Assembly (NCBI RefSeq): GCF_009758205.1
Contig: NZ_WRXN01000009.1
Location: 124,001-188,000 of the forward strand
Reading direction: 5' to 3'
Source of the DNA: Chitinophaga tropicalis
Lineage (GTDB): Bacteria; Bacteroidota; Bacteroidia; Chitinophagales; Chitinophagaceae
DNA: 64,000 nt
The first letter of the stretch is position 1. Each line of letters opens with the position of its first letter. The notes under the pieces are model-generated. The model ran no database searches. It was not told the origin of the DNA and worked only from the letters and a program-made list of their open reading frames with translations. Positions 52,240 to 63,100 of this stretch are shown one piece after another. A program made the translations under genes and the position numbers.

Positions 52240-53124
52240 TTATCTCTCCATTACCAGTTTAATATAGAATAATTTGCTTGCGCCCTGATCGTTATCTGCT
52301 ACCAGGTGCAGGTACCAACCATCGTTTCTGATAGCTGCCAGACAGATACCTTCCATTTTTTCACCTTTGAATGCGGGATCTACGTCTGACAGGTTAACAA
52401 TACCATCTATAGATATATTATTCTGTTCATCCAGTTTCTGACTGATGTGATCTATCCAGCCGATGTAACTGTCGCCAATAACACCGTCATCGTAAGCGTT
52501 GCCGGTAGCTTCGCTTGAAAGGAGCACGAGCAAGACATCTTCCTGTTCCACATAACACAACTCTGAAACGCCTGCAAATGCCGGTAATGAGAAGGGAATA
52601 ATAAGTTCAGAGACAGTGACAGGGGCATCTTCCTGGCGCTTCAGGAAGTCAGTTGTTGTGACTATAAGATGGTTAACAGGATTGTTTTCATTACCACGGT
52701 TGCTTAATATAAATCGGTTGCCGGCTACAGCGGCACCTTCAATATTAATTTCGGGGATATGCCGTAATCTCTTTATAAAAGAAGTATATTCCATGTGCTG
52801 AGGCCTGTTATCAGAAAGAGGCATCAATATCCCTCTTTCTCTTTCCTTTGTGGCTGCAGAACCCAATGCCAGTAAACTCTTCTGACCGTCAATATCCAGT
52901 ATTACAGCTGTTTCCAGATCGGTCTTTTTTGTTTTAGGTATCCGCTTTTCTTCATAATCAAAAAAGCGTACTGTGCTTACTTCATTGTAATTAGTATCGA
53001 GCACCAGTAACTTTCCGGCATCGTCGCCAATGACGTAGAGATGATCGTTATAATAGTTGATAGATGATCCTGAAGGATAATCGCTCAACAACAGGAATTT
53101 CAGTAACGTTATAATTGCTCTCAA
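52240..53124 (-). CDS. Propeller-like protein (DUF6929-like)
   Basis: A 294-residue protein with short beta strands of propeller type: GSSINYYNDHLYVIGDDAGK, KLLVLDTNYNEVSTVRF, INIEGAAVAGNRFILSNRGN, FAGVSELCYVEQEDVLLVLL and GEKMEGICLAAIRNDGWYLH. This looks like the family I know as DUF6929, of unknown function. The N-terminus is hydrophobic (ITLLKFLLL) but gives no clear cleavage site, so location is uncertain. It is separated from its neighbours by more than 100 bases on both sides. Confidence 0.78.
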   Translation of the reverse strand: MRAIITLLKFLLLSDYPSGSSINYYNDHLYVIGDDAGKLLVLDTNYNEVSTVRFFDYEEKRIPKTKKTDLETAVILDIDGQKSLLALGSAATKERERGILMPLSDNRPQHMEYTSFIKRLRHIPEINIEGAAVAGNRFILSNRGNENNPVNHLIVTTTDFLKRQEDAPVTVSELIIPFSLPAFAGVSELCYVEQEDVLLVLLSSEATGNAYDDGVIGDSYIGWIDHISQKLDEQNNISIDGIVNLSDVDPAFKGEKMEGICLAAIRNDGWYLHLVADNDQGASKLFYIKLVMER

Positions 53125-53189
53125 GATAGTGGGTATTTCAACGAAGATACAAAATGATAAGAGGGTAACATGTCACGCAAACGATATCG

Positions 53190-53200
53190 GCAACGATTGC
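53190..53200. promoter_or_regulatory. LacI-type operator-like palindrome upstream of pectate lyase
   Basis: GCAACGATTGC has GCAA/TTGC arms around CGA, similar to LacI-family operators with a central CG. A related CGCAAACGATATCG overlaps just upstream (from 53177). It lies 141 bases before the pectate lyase start. The assignment rests on resemblance. Confidence 0.35.
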
Positions 53201-53340
53201 GTAGAAAAAAGCAGTCATTTTCATTCATCGTGTACTTTCAACAATTAAATTACATCAGTATAGTTGAGAGACAAACGACCGGCCTTATCCAGATCTATTA
53301 ACCACGAACTCCATTTATTCACGAAAAACCCGATTCCCGT

Positions 53341-54447
53341 ATGAAAAAAAAACTCTGTGTGGTAGCGCTTGCTGCTACCGTTAATCTCTGCATGATATCC
53401 TGCAGCAAATCACTCCAGTCAGACCTTAAACAGACATCCGGCCAGGTGAACGGCGCCGTCAATGCACAGGATGTATCAGTTGCCTCTGTAGCTTTTGGTA
53501 TTGCAGGCTTTGCAACACTTAATGGCGGTACCACTGGCGGACAAGGCGGAACAACGGTAACAGCCACTACCTTCGACCAGTTAAAAAGTTACCTGGAAAG
53601 CTCCACCACTTATATTGTCAGAGTAGACAGAAGGATCTATAATGGCACTAAAGGTGGCAGGATCAATGTGAATTCAAATAAGACCCTGCTTGGTGTTGGC
53701 TCTGCCGGTTTCCTGGATGGTGTTGGATTGAATATTTCCAGTAAAAGAAATATTATTATTCAGAACGTCAGGATCACCTTATCTTCTATCACCGACCGCA
53801 GCGATCCGGCTGTATATGATCCGGATGGAGATGAAGGGCTTCCCCAGATCATCGTAAATGGCGGCGACTGCATTTCTATTCAGGGCAGCAGTTCCAATGT
53901 ATGGGTAGATCATTGTGAATTGTACAACGAAGATCCGGCAGTTCAAACTAATAAAGATCTGTACGACGGATTGATAGACATCAAAAACACCAGCCAATAT
54001 GTTACTATTTCATGGAACTATTTCCACGACAATCATAAAACACATCTGATCGGGTCTTCTGATTCGGATAATTCTGACAGGAAGTTAACCTTCCACCACA
54101 ACTATTACCGTAAGATCGTGTCCCGTTTGCCGTTGAACCGGTTTGGCGTAGCTCATTTGTATAATAACTATTATACACAAGTGACCGGTTCTGCTGTTGA
54201 TTCCCGTATGGGAGCCTGTGTGCGTGTTGAAAATAACGTGTTTGAAACAGTGAAGAGCCCTATTATTGGCAGTGGAACAACTGTGGGTAAATATCATGTA
54301 CTTGGCAACACATTCAGTGGTATTACAGGTACTGCTGCTCCTACGTCTTCTACATGCAGCTTTACACCGCCTTATTCTTATGCTATTGATCCGGCGAGTT
54401 CGGTAAAGGCAGATGTGACTTCCCGTGCAGGTGTAGGGAAAATATAA
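53341..54447 (+). CDS. Pectate lyase-like lipoprotein (PL1 family)
   Basis: A 368-residue surface lipoprotein (LCMISC, Cys21) with a right-handed parallel beta-helix. PL1 motifs: the calcium-binding region SSNVWVDHCELYNEDPA and DGLIDIKNTSQYVTISWNYF, then HDNHKTHLIGSSDSDN and KLTFHHNYYRKIVSRLPLNR, with the catalytic-arginine region ending RFGVAHLYNNYY. It cleaves pectate by beta-elimination. The low-complexity linker after the lipid anchor and a glycine-rich stretch near 62-70 probably extend it from the surface. It is convergent with the GH106-SusCD operon, which should take up and finish its products. Confidence 0.93.
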   Translation: MKKKLCVVALAATVNLCMISCSKSLQSDLKQTSGQVNGAVNAQDVSVASVAFGIAGFATLNGGTTGGQGGTTVTATTFDQLKSYLESSTTYIVRVDRRIYNGTKGGRINVNSNKTLLGVGSAGFLDGVGLNISSKRNIIIQNVRITLSSITDRSDPAVYDPDGDEGLPQIIVNGGDCISIQGSSSNVWVDHCELYNEDPAVQTNKDLYDGLIDIKNTSQYVTISWNYFHDNHKTHLIGSSDSDNSDRKLTFHHNYYRKIVSRLPLNRFGVAHLYNNYYTQVTGSAVDSRMGACVRVENNVFETVKSPIIGSGTTVGKYHVLGNTFSGITGTAAPTSSTCSFTPPYSYAIDPASSVKADVTSRAGVGKI

Positions 54448-54468
54448 TTAGTAGTGCGTAAAATTGCT

Positions 54469-54500
54469 AAAAAGGGTTCGCCTTCCGGCGGACCCTTTTT
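54469..54500. terminator. Terminator between pectate lyase and GH106 genes
   Basis: AAAAAGGGTTCGCC and GGCGGACCCTTTTT pair with one wobble around TTCC. A- and T-runs on both sides serve both directions. Confidence 0.85.
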
Positions 54501-54516
54501 GGTAGAAGATAGTGGA

Positions 54517-57500
54517 CTATGGCCAGTGAGAGATGCTGAAATCTTCCATTAATCCGTAAGGGAAGGTTTCATATTCTTCTCCCGGTGGATATGTGGGGAT
54601 ATTGCTCCAGCTATATGGTGTGGCAATACCAGCCGCCGGTTTTCTATGATGGGGCCCTAACAGGTTCTTCAGGCTTCCGGTAACTGTGACCTCTATGTGG
54701 TTCTCTCCTTTTTGGAGATAGGGGGTGATATTCAACCCCTGCTGTCCGGGAAGAAAGATACCTGCTTCACGGCCATTTACTTTTGCAGCAACTACTGTTC
54801 CCTCCCACTCACCGAGCCTGACTTCGTATTCACCCTGCTTTTCGGATAACGTCACTATCTTTTCATATGTGATACTATGGCCGTACATGGGCAGGCCCTG
54901 TTTATCCCAACGCCCGAACCTGAGTGGTTGCGGCGGTACTATCTTCCAACCATGATCTGCTGTGGTCAGGTTGAAATCACCAAGAATATAAATAGCCTCG
55001 ATCTCTGCGTATATGCTCATGGGAGACATTGTCAGAGACAAAGTGTTCTTTCCTGTGTGCAGATGTTTTCCTATTGGCAGCACTCCGAAGGACCTGTCCA
55101 GCCACCATGCGTCTTTTACAGGCCTGATCTCATGACCGTTGATGGTGATGTGCGTCCACAGTCCTGGTTGTTCAATCACGGCGTTGTATGAAGAAAAACC
55201 GTCCGTTGCATCTATATCGAAGTTGTAAGATACCGTATAACCGCTACCAGTGGTAAAGGTATCCCGTGCAACGAAGCGATCCCGGAACTGTACCTGGTGA
55301 TGCCAGGGATCCTTTTCAAAGCCGTGCCGGTTAAATACAACGCGACGGCCTTCTGAAACATGTACATCTTTCATTGATGTGTCTTTCACCTGCACATCAC
55401 AGAAGTCGATCATAAGACTGTTCTGCGCCGGCCGCTTTACAGTGGCTGCCACAGTGGGCAGCGGCACTCCTTCAACAGGTGCGCGCCAGGTTTTGAAGCC
55501 TTTCATTTTTTTGCCGGCCACAAATAGTAAGAGACTACCGGCTGCGGGAATGCGGAAGGAGACGGATACCTGGTCCTGTAATACATCTTCAGGATAGTCT
55601 GATACAGAACCGGTAAATGGATCTAATAGCAGCACATCCTTTCCATCTACCAACAAGTTCCCTTTAACGGCATCTTTCATATCAGCGTTTGTAAGGAAGA
55701 GCAACTGCCCGTCCTGCAGTATTCTACGGTGATGGTAAAGATTGCCGCCATTAAAGTCGAAGCTGATGTCATTTGCTGTAAAATACCTGGCAATGGTTTC
55801 TTCATTCAGCTGCAGCACCTGTTCCTTTCCTTCTGTCACCTCTACCCCATCTATCCGTTGCAATCTTTCAAACCGTAATACTTTACCACCCTGCGCAATA
55901 TACTTCCGGAGAAGACCGGAAGTGGTCTTATCCATATTCTCCATGCCGGGTGGTATTACTACCGTGGAATAGGCGCGGCTACCGATGATAAAACGCCCGT
56001 TTTCCACACGTCCGTGATCTTTGATAATGTTCTCAGAGCCGAGATCATATTCGGCCTGCGCTTTCTCCAACCTGGTCACAAATGCCTGGAAATGCCTGCC
56101 TATCGAATCTCTGCGATCGCTTGTCTTACCGTAAACCGAATACATCCATGCAGATGTTGTTGGCTCTATGATAAGGATATTGTTGCGTTGTTTTCCTGAG
56201 GAAAGTGCAAGGGAAAGACGGGCAAAGTAACGGTTGAGCGTACCATAGTGCTTCCACCATGGGCTGTGGTAGGAGAAGCTGGGTGGATAATCACTCTTCC
56301 GGGCGCCCGTTATTGTCATATATGAAAGATGCTGGTTCATGAAATTGACGCCCAGTACATATTCCCAGTCGCCCAGTCGTTTCAGGTCCTTGAAGGTGAC
56401 GTCCCATCCTCCACCGCCGTACGTTTCACTTAGTGTACGTGTGCGGTCCAGCTGATTTGCAACGCTTGCCAGTTCCTTTACTGCACGGATGTTGCCGAAC
56501 TGTGCATTCGGGCTGTTTTCATTGAACTGGTTGAACAGCATGTCTATGCCGGGTTGCTGGTGCCAGGCATACATGGCCATGTTGTCCGGCACATGCTGCG
56601 GGTCGGGCCATCCGTGTTCCCAGTAATGGCCTGTCCATTTCAGATGGTGTTTCGTTGTGTATTCCAGCATGGGTTTGGACCAGCGGTCGATGAATAGCTG
56701 CAATAATGTTTGCTGGTAGTTATGGCGGACTTTTTTCCAATCTCCCGCATCTTCAAATAATGAAGGCAGGTTGGGTTGAAGATCGTATCCCCATTTTGTA
56801 CGGAAGGTAGTGAACAGATCGGGTGTCCAGCGGATGTTTCCGTGGCCTTGTACCGGGATGCTGGGCTCATCGGAGAAAAGGCCTGGTATTGTCTTTCCAA
56901 ACTCCTGGCCGGCTACGCGCTCATACCCTTTCATGGTGATATCCAGGAATTTTTCGGTCACGCCTTTAACCATGAGGTCTACGTAAGGGAAGCCGGGTGG
57001 GCCTACCATGCTTCCCTGGTTGACGTAGTTCACTTTCTGAAAGAGGTAATAGGTCCCTGTCTTTCCTTTTTCCTGTTGTAATTGTGATGTAATATCACTG
57101 AACATGCCATTGTCATTCTTTATACAAATGAAAATGCTGTCTGTTTGTTCGGGGAGGATGGACATCTTTGTCATATGCAGCATCTGGCCCTGGTTGTACG
57201 ATCCGGGCATCTGGTCGGGTACATAGCCACCGCCAAAGCCGCTGGGATAAGAGTTTTCATCGTAGATCCAGACATCCAGCCCAAGCGTCTTTCCTTTATT
57301 CACTGCATACCTGAACAATTCGTACCATTCGGCGCCGATGTATTCGGTGATGAGGCCGGGCCGGGCATGTACTATGACACCGCCGAAGTCCTGCTGTTTG
57401 TAGTCTGCCAGCATGGAATCGATAATGGCATGTGTAACCCTGGTATTCCATACCCAAAACGGTACGGTACCATATTGCCTGCCGGGCTTTGCGAACTGGC

Positions 57501-57588
57501 GGCTGAGCGTTGCAAAATCCTGTGCATGCAGGCCCTGACCGCAGAGTAGTGTGATGAACGACAGGACCAGAAAAAAATGTTTAACCAT
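54517..57588 (-). CDS. GH106-like alpha-L-rhamnosidase
   Basis: A 1023-residue secreted enzyme (signal ends LHAQ). The N-terminal catalytic part has YGTVPFWVWNTRVTHAIIDS, GGVIVHARPGLITEYIGAEW, LDVWIYDENSYPSGFGGGYV, and GLFSDEPSIPVQGHGNIRW with a likely acidic residue; SETYGGGGWDVTFKDLKRL follows. C-terminal beta-sandwich domains resemble GH2-type jelly rolls (ISHWP end). This pattern is that of GH106, which removes L-rhamnose from rhamnogalacturonan. It ends the operon of SusC, SusD and the DUF6528-like lipoprotein (9-base gap). Confidence 0.88.
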   Translation of the reverse strand: MVKHFFLVLSFITLLCGQGLHAQDFATLSRQFAKPGRQYGTVPFWVWNTRVTHAIIDSMLADYKQQDFGGVIVHARPGLITEYIGAEWYELFRYAVNKGKTLGLDVWIYDENSYPSGFGGGYVPDQMPGSYNQGQMLHMTKMSILPEQTDSIFICIKNDNGMFSDITSQLQQEKGKTGTYYLFQKVNYVNQGSMVGPPGFPYVDLMVKGVTEKFLDITMKGYERVAGQEFGKTIPGLFSDEPSIPVQGHGNIRWTPDLFTTFRTKWGYDLQPNLPSLFEDAGDWKKVRHNYQQTLLQLFIDRWSKPMLEYTTKHHLKWTGHYWEHGWPDPQHVPDNMAMYAWHQQPGIDMLFNQFNENSPNAQFGNIRAVKELASVANQLDRTRTLSETYGGGGWDVTFKDLKRLGDWEYVLGVNFMNQHLSYMTITGARKSDYPPSFSYHSPWWKHYGTLNRYFARLSLALSSGKQRNNILIIEPTTSAWMYSVYGKTSDRRDSIGRHFQAFVTRLEKAQAEYDLGSENIIKDHGRVENGRFIIGSRAYSTVVIPPGMENMDKTTSGLLRKYIAQGGKVLRFERLQRIDGVEVTEGKEQVLQLNEETIARYFTANDISFDFNGGNLYHHRRILQDGQLLFLTNADMKDAVKGNLLVDGKDVLLLDPFTGSVSDYPEDVLQDQVSVSFRIPAAGSLLLFVAGKKMKGFKTWRAPVEGVPLPTVAATVKRPAQNSLMIDFCDVQVKDTSMKDVHVSEGRRVVFNRHGFEKDPWHHQVQFRDRFVARDTFTTGSGYTVSYNFDIDATDGFSSYNAVIEQPGLWTHITINGHEIRPVKDAWWLDRSFGVLPIGKHLHTGKNTLSLTMSPMSIYAEIEAIYILGDFNLTTADHGWKIVPPQPLRFGRWDKQGLPMYGHSITYEKIVTLSEKQGEYEVRLGEWEGTVVAAKVNGREAGIFLPGQQGLNITPYLQKGENHIEVTVTGSLKNLLGPHHRKPAAGIATPYSWSNIPTYPPGEEYETFPYGLMEDFSISHWP

Positions 57589-57597
57589 AACGCCGAT

Positions 57598-58626
57598 TTA
57601 TTGATAGTATGGGAGCCATACCCTTGCTTTATAAAAGCAGGCCCCGTTTACAGTACGTGTTGCTACAAGGGAACCGGAGATACCATCATACATTGAAACC
57701 GTAGTAGTGCTCCATGTATTAGAGCAACTGTTAGTGGAAGGTCTTGTTTCTATGATCTGTCCTGCCGGCTGATTACTGATGGCTTTTACCCCTACTCCGT
57801 TCGCAGAGCCTGGTGCAAGTATAAATTCTCCTGTTGTTTTATTGAATGTATACACTTTGCTGCCGGTGCTGACCCAGAGCAGGTTGGTATTGTAATAATA
57901 AGGCGAAAGATCGTGCCCACCGTTTGTGGGAAGAGAATAAGAGTGTACTTCCTTCAGGCTATCCGGAGAACTTAAGACGGCAAGCGCTTTCAGGTGTGTA
58001 GCGCCCAATACCCAGAGGAGGTTGGAAGCGGGGTCCCACAGTACTCCATGCGCATCGTCCAGTGTAAACTGGAAGTACTCGGAATTATATACTCCTTTTG
58101 AAGATTTATAGACCCTTACCCAGTCGCCGGCAGAGGCGGCAATTGCAACATTCCCGTCCGGCAACAGCTCTATTGCATGGGCGTTGGGGTTGGGACTGAT
58201 CAGGCCAAGGTTGATGGCCCATTTTTTAGTATTGCCGGCAGGATATGGGATGATGGCACAAAAGCCACGTGAATCTGCAACTATCATCATTTGTCCGCCG
58301 AAAAACGTACTATTCCGCAATTTAACATCAGATGGCAGTCCCCAGCCTGCAGTAGGATTTGTGAACCCGTTTGAAGCGTTGGGCGCCCATGACCATTTCA
58401 GGGCCCCGGCTGTGTTCCAGTTTGCGAAGTTGACCGGGTCGTATACTTCTATGCGTGAAACGGCCTGGTTAGTGGCGGCGATCCAGTGATAGCTTTCTTC
58501 TGTTTTAGCCGTTGTATCTTCTGCCGGGAGGCGGCGTACGGGGGTTTCATCCCTGGAACAGGCAATGAGGCAACAGGCAATGAAGACCTGTACAAGACAT
58601 ATTTTTTTGATGTGTTTAGTTTTCAT
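57598..58626 (-). CDS. DUF6528-like propeller lipoprotein
   Basis: A 342-residue lipoprotein (LIAC, Cys23). The body holds repeated strands: SYHWIAATNQAVSRIEVYDP, GGQMMIVADSRGFCAIIPYP, NAHAIELLPDGNVAIAASAG, NLLWVLGATHLKALAVLS and TNLLWVSTGSKVYTFNKTTG. This looks like the DUF6528 family of propeller proteins often seen in glycan loci; the function is not established and could be glycan binding. The ATG at 58626 overlaps the end of the SusD gene by 11 bases, which shows cotranslation. A start 9 codons upstream is possible. Confidence 0.82.
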   Translation of the reverse strand: MKTKHIKKICLVQVFIACCLIACSRDETPVRRLPAEDTTAKTEESYHWIAATNQAVSRIEVYDPVNFANWNTAGALKWSWAPNASNGFTNPTAGWGLPSDVKLRNSTFFGGQMMIVADSRGFCAIIPYPAGNTKKWAINLGLISPNPNAHAIELLPDGNVAIAASAGDWVRVYKSSKGVYNSEYFQFTLDDAHGVLWDPASNLLWVLGATHLKALAVLSSPDSLKEVHSYSLPTNGGHDLSPYYYNTNLLWVSTGSKVYTFNKTTGEFILAPGSANGVGVKAISNQPAGQIIETRPSTNSCSNTWSTTTVSMYDGISGSLVATRTVNGACFYKARVWLPYYQ

Positions 58627-60160
58627 AACCTGGGTTTTGTCTGAGTTTGACATTTAACAATACTTCAGCATCAGGGATGGGAAAAACAAGGCGTTCTTTC
58701 GTTACGTTGTAGCTTGCCGGTAACAGGTAGCTATACTGTTGTTTTTGTTTAACACCAAAGGCATTCATGACAGGCAGTGCATTTCCTGTTCTTACAAGAT
58801 CAAGCCAGCGCTTGTTCTCAAACGCCAGCTCTACCCTGCGTTCATGCAGGATGATAGCTGCCAGTGCATTTTTCTCTGTTTCAGTAGCTGCCTGCAATCC
58901 TGCCCGGCTGCGCACCTGGTTGAGATAGAGCAGGGCTTCGCCGCCTTTTCCCTGTTCGTTAAGGCTTTCTGCGAGCAGCAGCAGTACTTCTGCGTACCGG
59001 TATACCGGCCAGTTATCGTTAGTCTGGTTAGCGATAGTATGTGCATGCAGGAATTTGGTGGTAAAGGGCCTGCCTACTTTTCCCGGCGCGGGGGTGTAAC
59101 CTGCAATGGGTTTTACGGCTGAGGCGGTGAAATCGTCGGTACCATTGAAAGTACCTTCTGCAACAGCCAGAGATCCGGCCAGGCGTTTATCGCCCGGTTC
59201 ATAGCTATCCAGCAGGTCCTGTGCAGGAGTATTAAAGCCCCCAAGGTTGGTGATGGTATTCTGTCCCGGGCCTGTTATCACCGCGGAGTTGGCCATGCGG
59301 GGAATGAAATTGTAGATAAAGTTGCTGGCCTGTGGAGTGGGCAGGTTGGCATTGAACTGGATCTCAAAAACAGATTCGATGCCGTTCTTATTGTTGAGTG
59401 CAAAGACGTCCGGGTAATCAGGATACAGTCCGTATCCCATCTGTATTACCTGTTTGAGCAGCGGCTCTGCTTCCGGGAAGCGTCCGAGGGTTACGTATAC
59501 GTCGCTAAGAAGAGTGAGTGCAGCTCCTTTCGTTACGCGGCCTGTTTGGGGGAAAGCTGCCGGTGCATCCAGCTGATCGACGGCTGCCTGTGTGTCGCTG
59601 ATGATAAGTGCGTATACTTCTTCGGCGGTGGAACGCGCCAGATATGTTTCTTCACGGTTCTGGACTGCGTGTGTATAGACCGGTACTCCACCGTAATAGC
59701 GTACCAGTTCGAAGTAAGACAGGGCACGGAGGAACTGAGCTTCTCCCTTTATTCTTTTTTTCTCTGCAGCATCGAATGCTATAGCATCAATCTGGTCAAG
59801 GATGCCGTTTACCTTTGAGATGGCGGCGAAACAGGTATACCATTTTTCGGCGGTCTGTGTATTGAACCTGTCGTCTATAAAATCTGCGACGTCGTAACGT
59901 TGTACAACAGCAAGCGCCTGGTCGGAAGGTTTGTAATCGTAATGTGTATTGTCTGAACGCATTTCTCCCATGATCCATGCGCTCTTGGAATTGTAGATAT
60001 CGCGCACGGTAGCATATGCGCCGTTTAATGCGAGGTTGAAATCTTCGGCGGTTTTATAGAAGTCGGATGTGCTTACGCCTGTACGTGGTCTTTCGTCCAG
60101 GAATTTTTTGCAGGAGGCAAGCATCAACAGTATGAGTATATAGTATATGTTCTTTTGCAT
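58616..60160 (-). CDS. SusD/RagB-family lipoprotein of the pectin locus
   Basis: A 514-residue surface lipoprotein (lipobox LASC, Cys17). SusD features: the N-terminal KFLDERPRTGVSTSDFYKTA, LRALSYFELVRYYGGVPVY, and the C-terminal WPVYRYAEVLLLLAESLNEQ and NQVRSRAGL with RRVELAFENKRWLDLVRTG. It captures glycan for the partner SusC. It begins 19 bases after the SusC gene and overlaps the DUF6528-like gene. Confidence 0.95.
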   Translation of the reverse strand: MQKNIYYILILLMLASCKKFLDERPRTGVSTSDFYKTAEDFNLALNGAYATVRDIYNSKSAWIMGEMRSDNTHYDYKPSDQALAVVQRYDVADFIDDRFNTQTAEKWYTCFAAISKVNGILDQIDAIAFDAAEKKRIKGEAQFLRALSYFELVRYYGGVPVYTHAVQNREETYLARSTAEEVYALIISDTQAAVDQLDAPAAFPQTGRVTKGAALTLLSDVYVTLGRFPEAEPLLKQVIQMGYGLYPDYPDVFALNNKNGIESVFEIQFNANLPTPQASNFIYNFIPRMANSAVITGPGQNTITNLGGFNTPAQDLLDSYEPGDKRLAGSLAVAEGTFNGTDDFTASAVKPIAGYTPAPGKVGRPFTTKFLHAHTIANQTNDNWPVYRYAEVLLLLAESLNEQGKGGEALLYLNQVRSRAGLQAATETEKNALAAIILHERRVELAFENKRWLDLVRTGNALPVMNAFGVKQKQQYSYLLPASYNVTKERLVFPIPDAEVLLNVKLRQNPGYEN

Positions 60161-60179
60161 GATGTTCTGCTTTGAGTGA

Positions 60180-63100
60180 TCACAAAGAAAGGTTAAGCCC
60201 TACCACATAAGTCCTGGGTACGGGATAAGCACCCAGGTCCTGGCCCTGGCTTACGCCATTCAGTCCGCTGGAGCTTACTTCCGGATTGCCGGGGTAACTG
60301 GTAAATATATACGCGTTCTGAACGCTGCCATAAATGCGAAAGCTCTGAACATTCTTTATCTTTCTGAATGTATAGCCTAATGTGATGTTGTTGATGGTCA
60401 GATGTGATGCGTTGTAGATGAAGTAGCTGTTGTCTGAGCGGGCCAGCATTGTGCTTCCTGCTTTTGTGCGTTGTATGCGCCCGTTACCGGGATCGTCTTC
60501 GGAGCGCCATCTCTGCAACAATTCTTTAGGGCCGTTGAAAGCGCCATCAAGGTTGTACAGGCTTTCATCCATGCCGTTCTTGAGGTCATTGCCGTATGTG
60601 CCGGACATGGTGATACCCAGGTCGAATTCGCGGTATGAGAAGTTATTGGTGAACCCGAATATGAAATCAGGATTCGGATTGCCGATGAAGGTCTTATCGT
60701 CCGGTGTTACCTTGCCATCGCCATTCACATCTTTCATGCGTACTGTGCCTACATCAGACATCAGTACTCCGCTGGCGTTATAGTACTTTGGTCCTTTGTC
60801 AAATTCTGCCTGGTTCATGTATACGCCATCGAATACATATCCGTAAAACAATCCCAGTGGCATTCCCACTTGTGTACGCCAGTCGGTGAAGTCTGTAATT
60901 GTGGTTGATGGTTTATCTGCGATGGGAGCATTGTTGATGCCGAGGCGGGTAACCTTGTTACGGTTGAAGGCGATGTTAAAGCCTGTGTTCCATTTGAAAT
61001 TGCCGGTAAGGTTGCGGGTGTTGATGGTCAGTTCGTGGCCCCAGAACTTAATATCACCTACGTTATCCTGTACGGTGGAGTACCCTGAGGCACGGGGAAC
61101 GGCAACGGGATAGAGCAGGCCTTGCGTGAGCTTATGGTAGTAGTCGTACGAGATAGTCACCCGGTCGTTGAATAATCCTGCATCAATCCCTATATCCAAC
61201 TGTGCGCTCTTTTCCCAGCTCAGCAGGTTGTTGCCGAGTGTTGTCTGTACTTTTCCGGGAGCCAGCGTAGAGCCGAAGACGTAGTTATTTGACCCTACGA
61301 GCGGGATAGCCGTATAGTTTCCATCCAGTTCGTTACTGCCTGTGAGGCCGTAGCTGCTGCGTATTTTACCGTAGCTAAGCCAGGTCAGCCCTTTCATGAA
61401 GGGTTCTTCGCTTACTATCCATCCAACGCCAACGGCGGGGAAGGTACCCCAGCGGTTATTTATGCCGAACCGGGAGGAACCGTCGCGGCGAAGTGAAGCC
61501 TGTAAGAGGTATTTGCCTTTGAAGTCGTAGTTGAGGCGAGCGAAGTAAGATACCAGGGCCCAGCCTTCGCTGGTGCTGTTACTCAGTGTGAACCGGGTGG
61601 CAGCGTTGAGGTACTCTACGGAGTTATCCGGGAAATCTCTGCCTGTGAGGTTGTTGCGATAGTCGCTGAACTGTTGTGTGCTTTGTCCCAGTAAAACTTT
61701 CACAGCATGTTTTCCGTTGAAGGTGTGCTGCCAGTTGAGGATATTCTCGTTTGTCCAGTTATAGCTGTAATTGAAATTGGATTCGCCGTAGGCTGATTTA
61801 TCGCCCGGAGGGGCATTGGCAATTGGTACGTTGTTGAAGCCACCGACAGCTGTAGAAGGTACGAACTTCTTGCGGGCAAACAGGCCTATATCGTAATTAA
61901 AGGATGTATTAAAGGAGAAGTCTTTCAGGAATTTTATTTCTGTGTAGATGTTGCCCAGCAGGCGGGTGCGGGTGGCGTCGTCGTTTGTTTCCAGCAGTTG
62001 CCGGAGTGGGTTGGCCCAGGAAAACATTCCGGGGAAACCTTGTATACCCAGCGCGAGGGAGCCGTCTGTGTTATAAGGAGATCCCATAGAGGGGATCATG
62101 AGTGCGCTGGCCAGGATGGCACGTTGCCCGTCAACATTGAAGTTGGTGCCCTGGCGGTTGTTATGTTCCAGTTGGAGGGATGGTGCGAGATTGGCTCCAA
62201 TCCTGATATGGTCGTTCAGGTTCATGTCGGCATTGATACGAAGGGAGTAGCGCTTGTAACCGCTGTTCTTCATAATGCCTTGCTGATTGAAGTATCCGCC
62301 AATCACGCTGAGTGTTGATCTTTCGTTGCCGGTGGAAAAGGAAAGGCTGTAGCTTTGTACCGGTGCGTCACGCATCAGGAGGCTGTACCAGTCTGTGCCT
62401 TCTCCATATTCCTCCGGGTTCTGATATGCTGCGGGTATGCCACCGGTATAGTTTTCGTAGCGGGCCTTGTCTTCATAGAAGCCTTTCATATAGGTTGCCA
62501 GCTCTGTTCCGTTCATTACGTCCGGTTTCAGCTCTTTCATCATGGTAGCCACCCCGTAGTAGGCGTTAAAGTCTATCCGGGATTTTCCTGCCTTTCCGCG
62601 TTTTGTTGTGATGATCACTACACCATTTGCTCCTCTTGAGCCATAGAGCGCTGTTGCGGAGGCATCTTTCAATAAGGAGAAGGTTTCAATTTCGTCAGGA
62701 TTCACGTTGTTAATGGCATCATTCACACCCAGCATGGGGATACCGTCTATCACGACGAGGGGTTTGTTGCTGCCGCCAATAGATGCTGCACCGCGGATGC
62801 GCAGGTCCATGCCTTGTCCTGGTCTGCCGGACGCCTGAGCCATTTGCATGCCGGGCATTTTGCCCTGTAGTTTTTCGGCAAAGGTACCGACGGGCATATC
62901 GCGGATCTCAGGCGCCTGTACACCATCTATTGCACCTACGATGTCACGTTTGCGTTGTATGCCGTAGCTGACTACCACCAGGGTGTTCAATGCAGTAGAG
63001 CCTTCGGTCAGTTGTACGTTGATGACAGATTGCCCGTTTACCGGTACTTCTTTTGTGGCATGCCCGATGAAGGAGAACACCAGTATAACATTGTTATCAG

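Noticed and set aside
53171..53197. TGTCACG-N16-CGAT upstream of pectate lyase, considered as a third ECF41 promoter
   Set aside because: The first element and spacing fit, but the second reads CGAT and not C/TGTC, and the extended TGTCATTCTG is missing.
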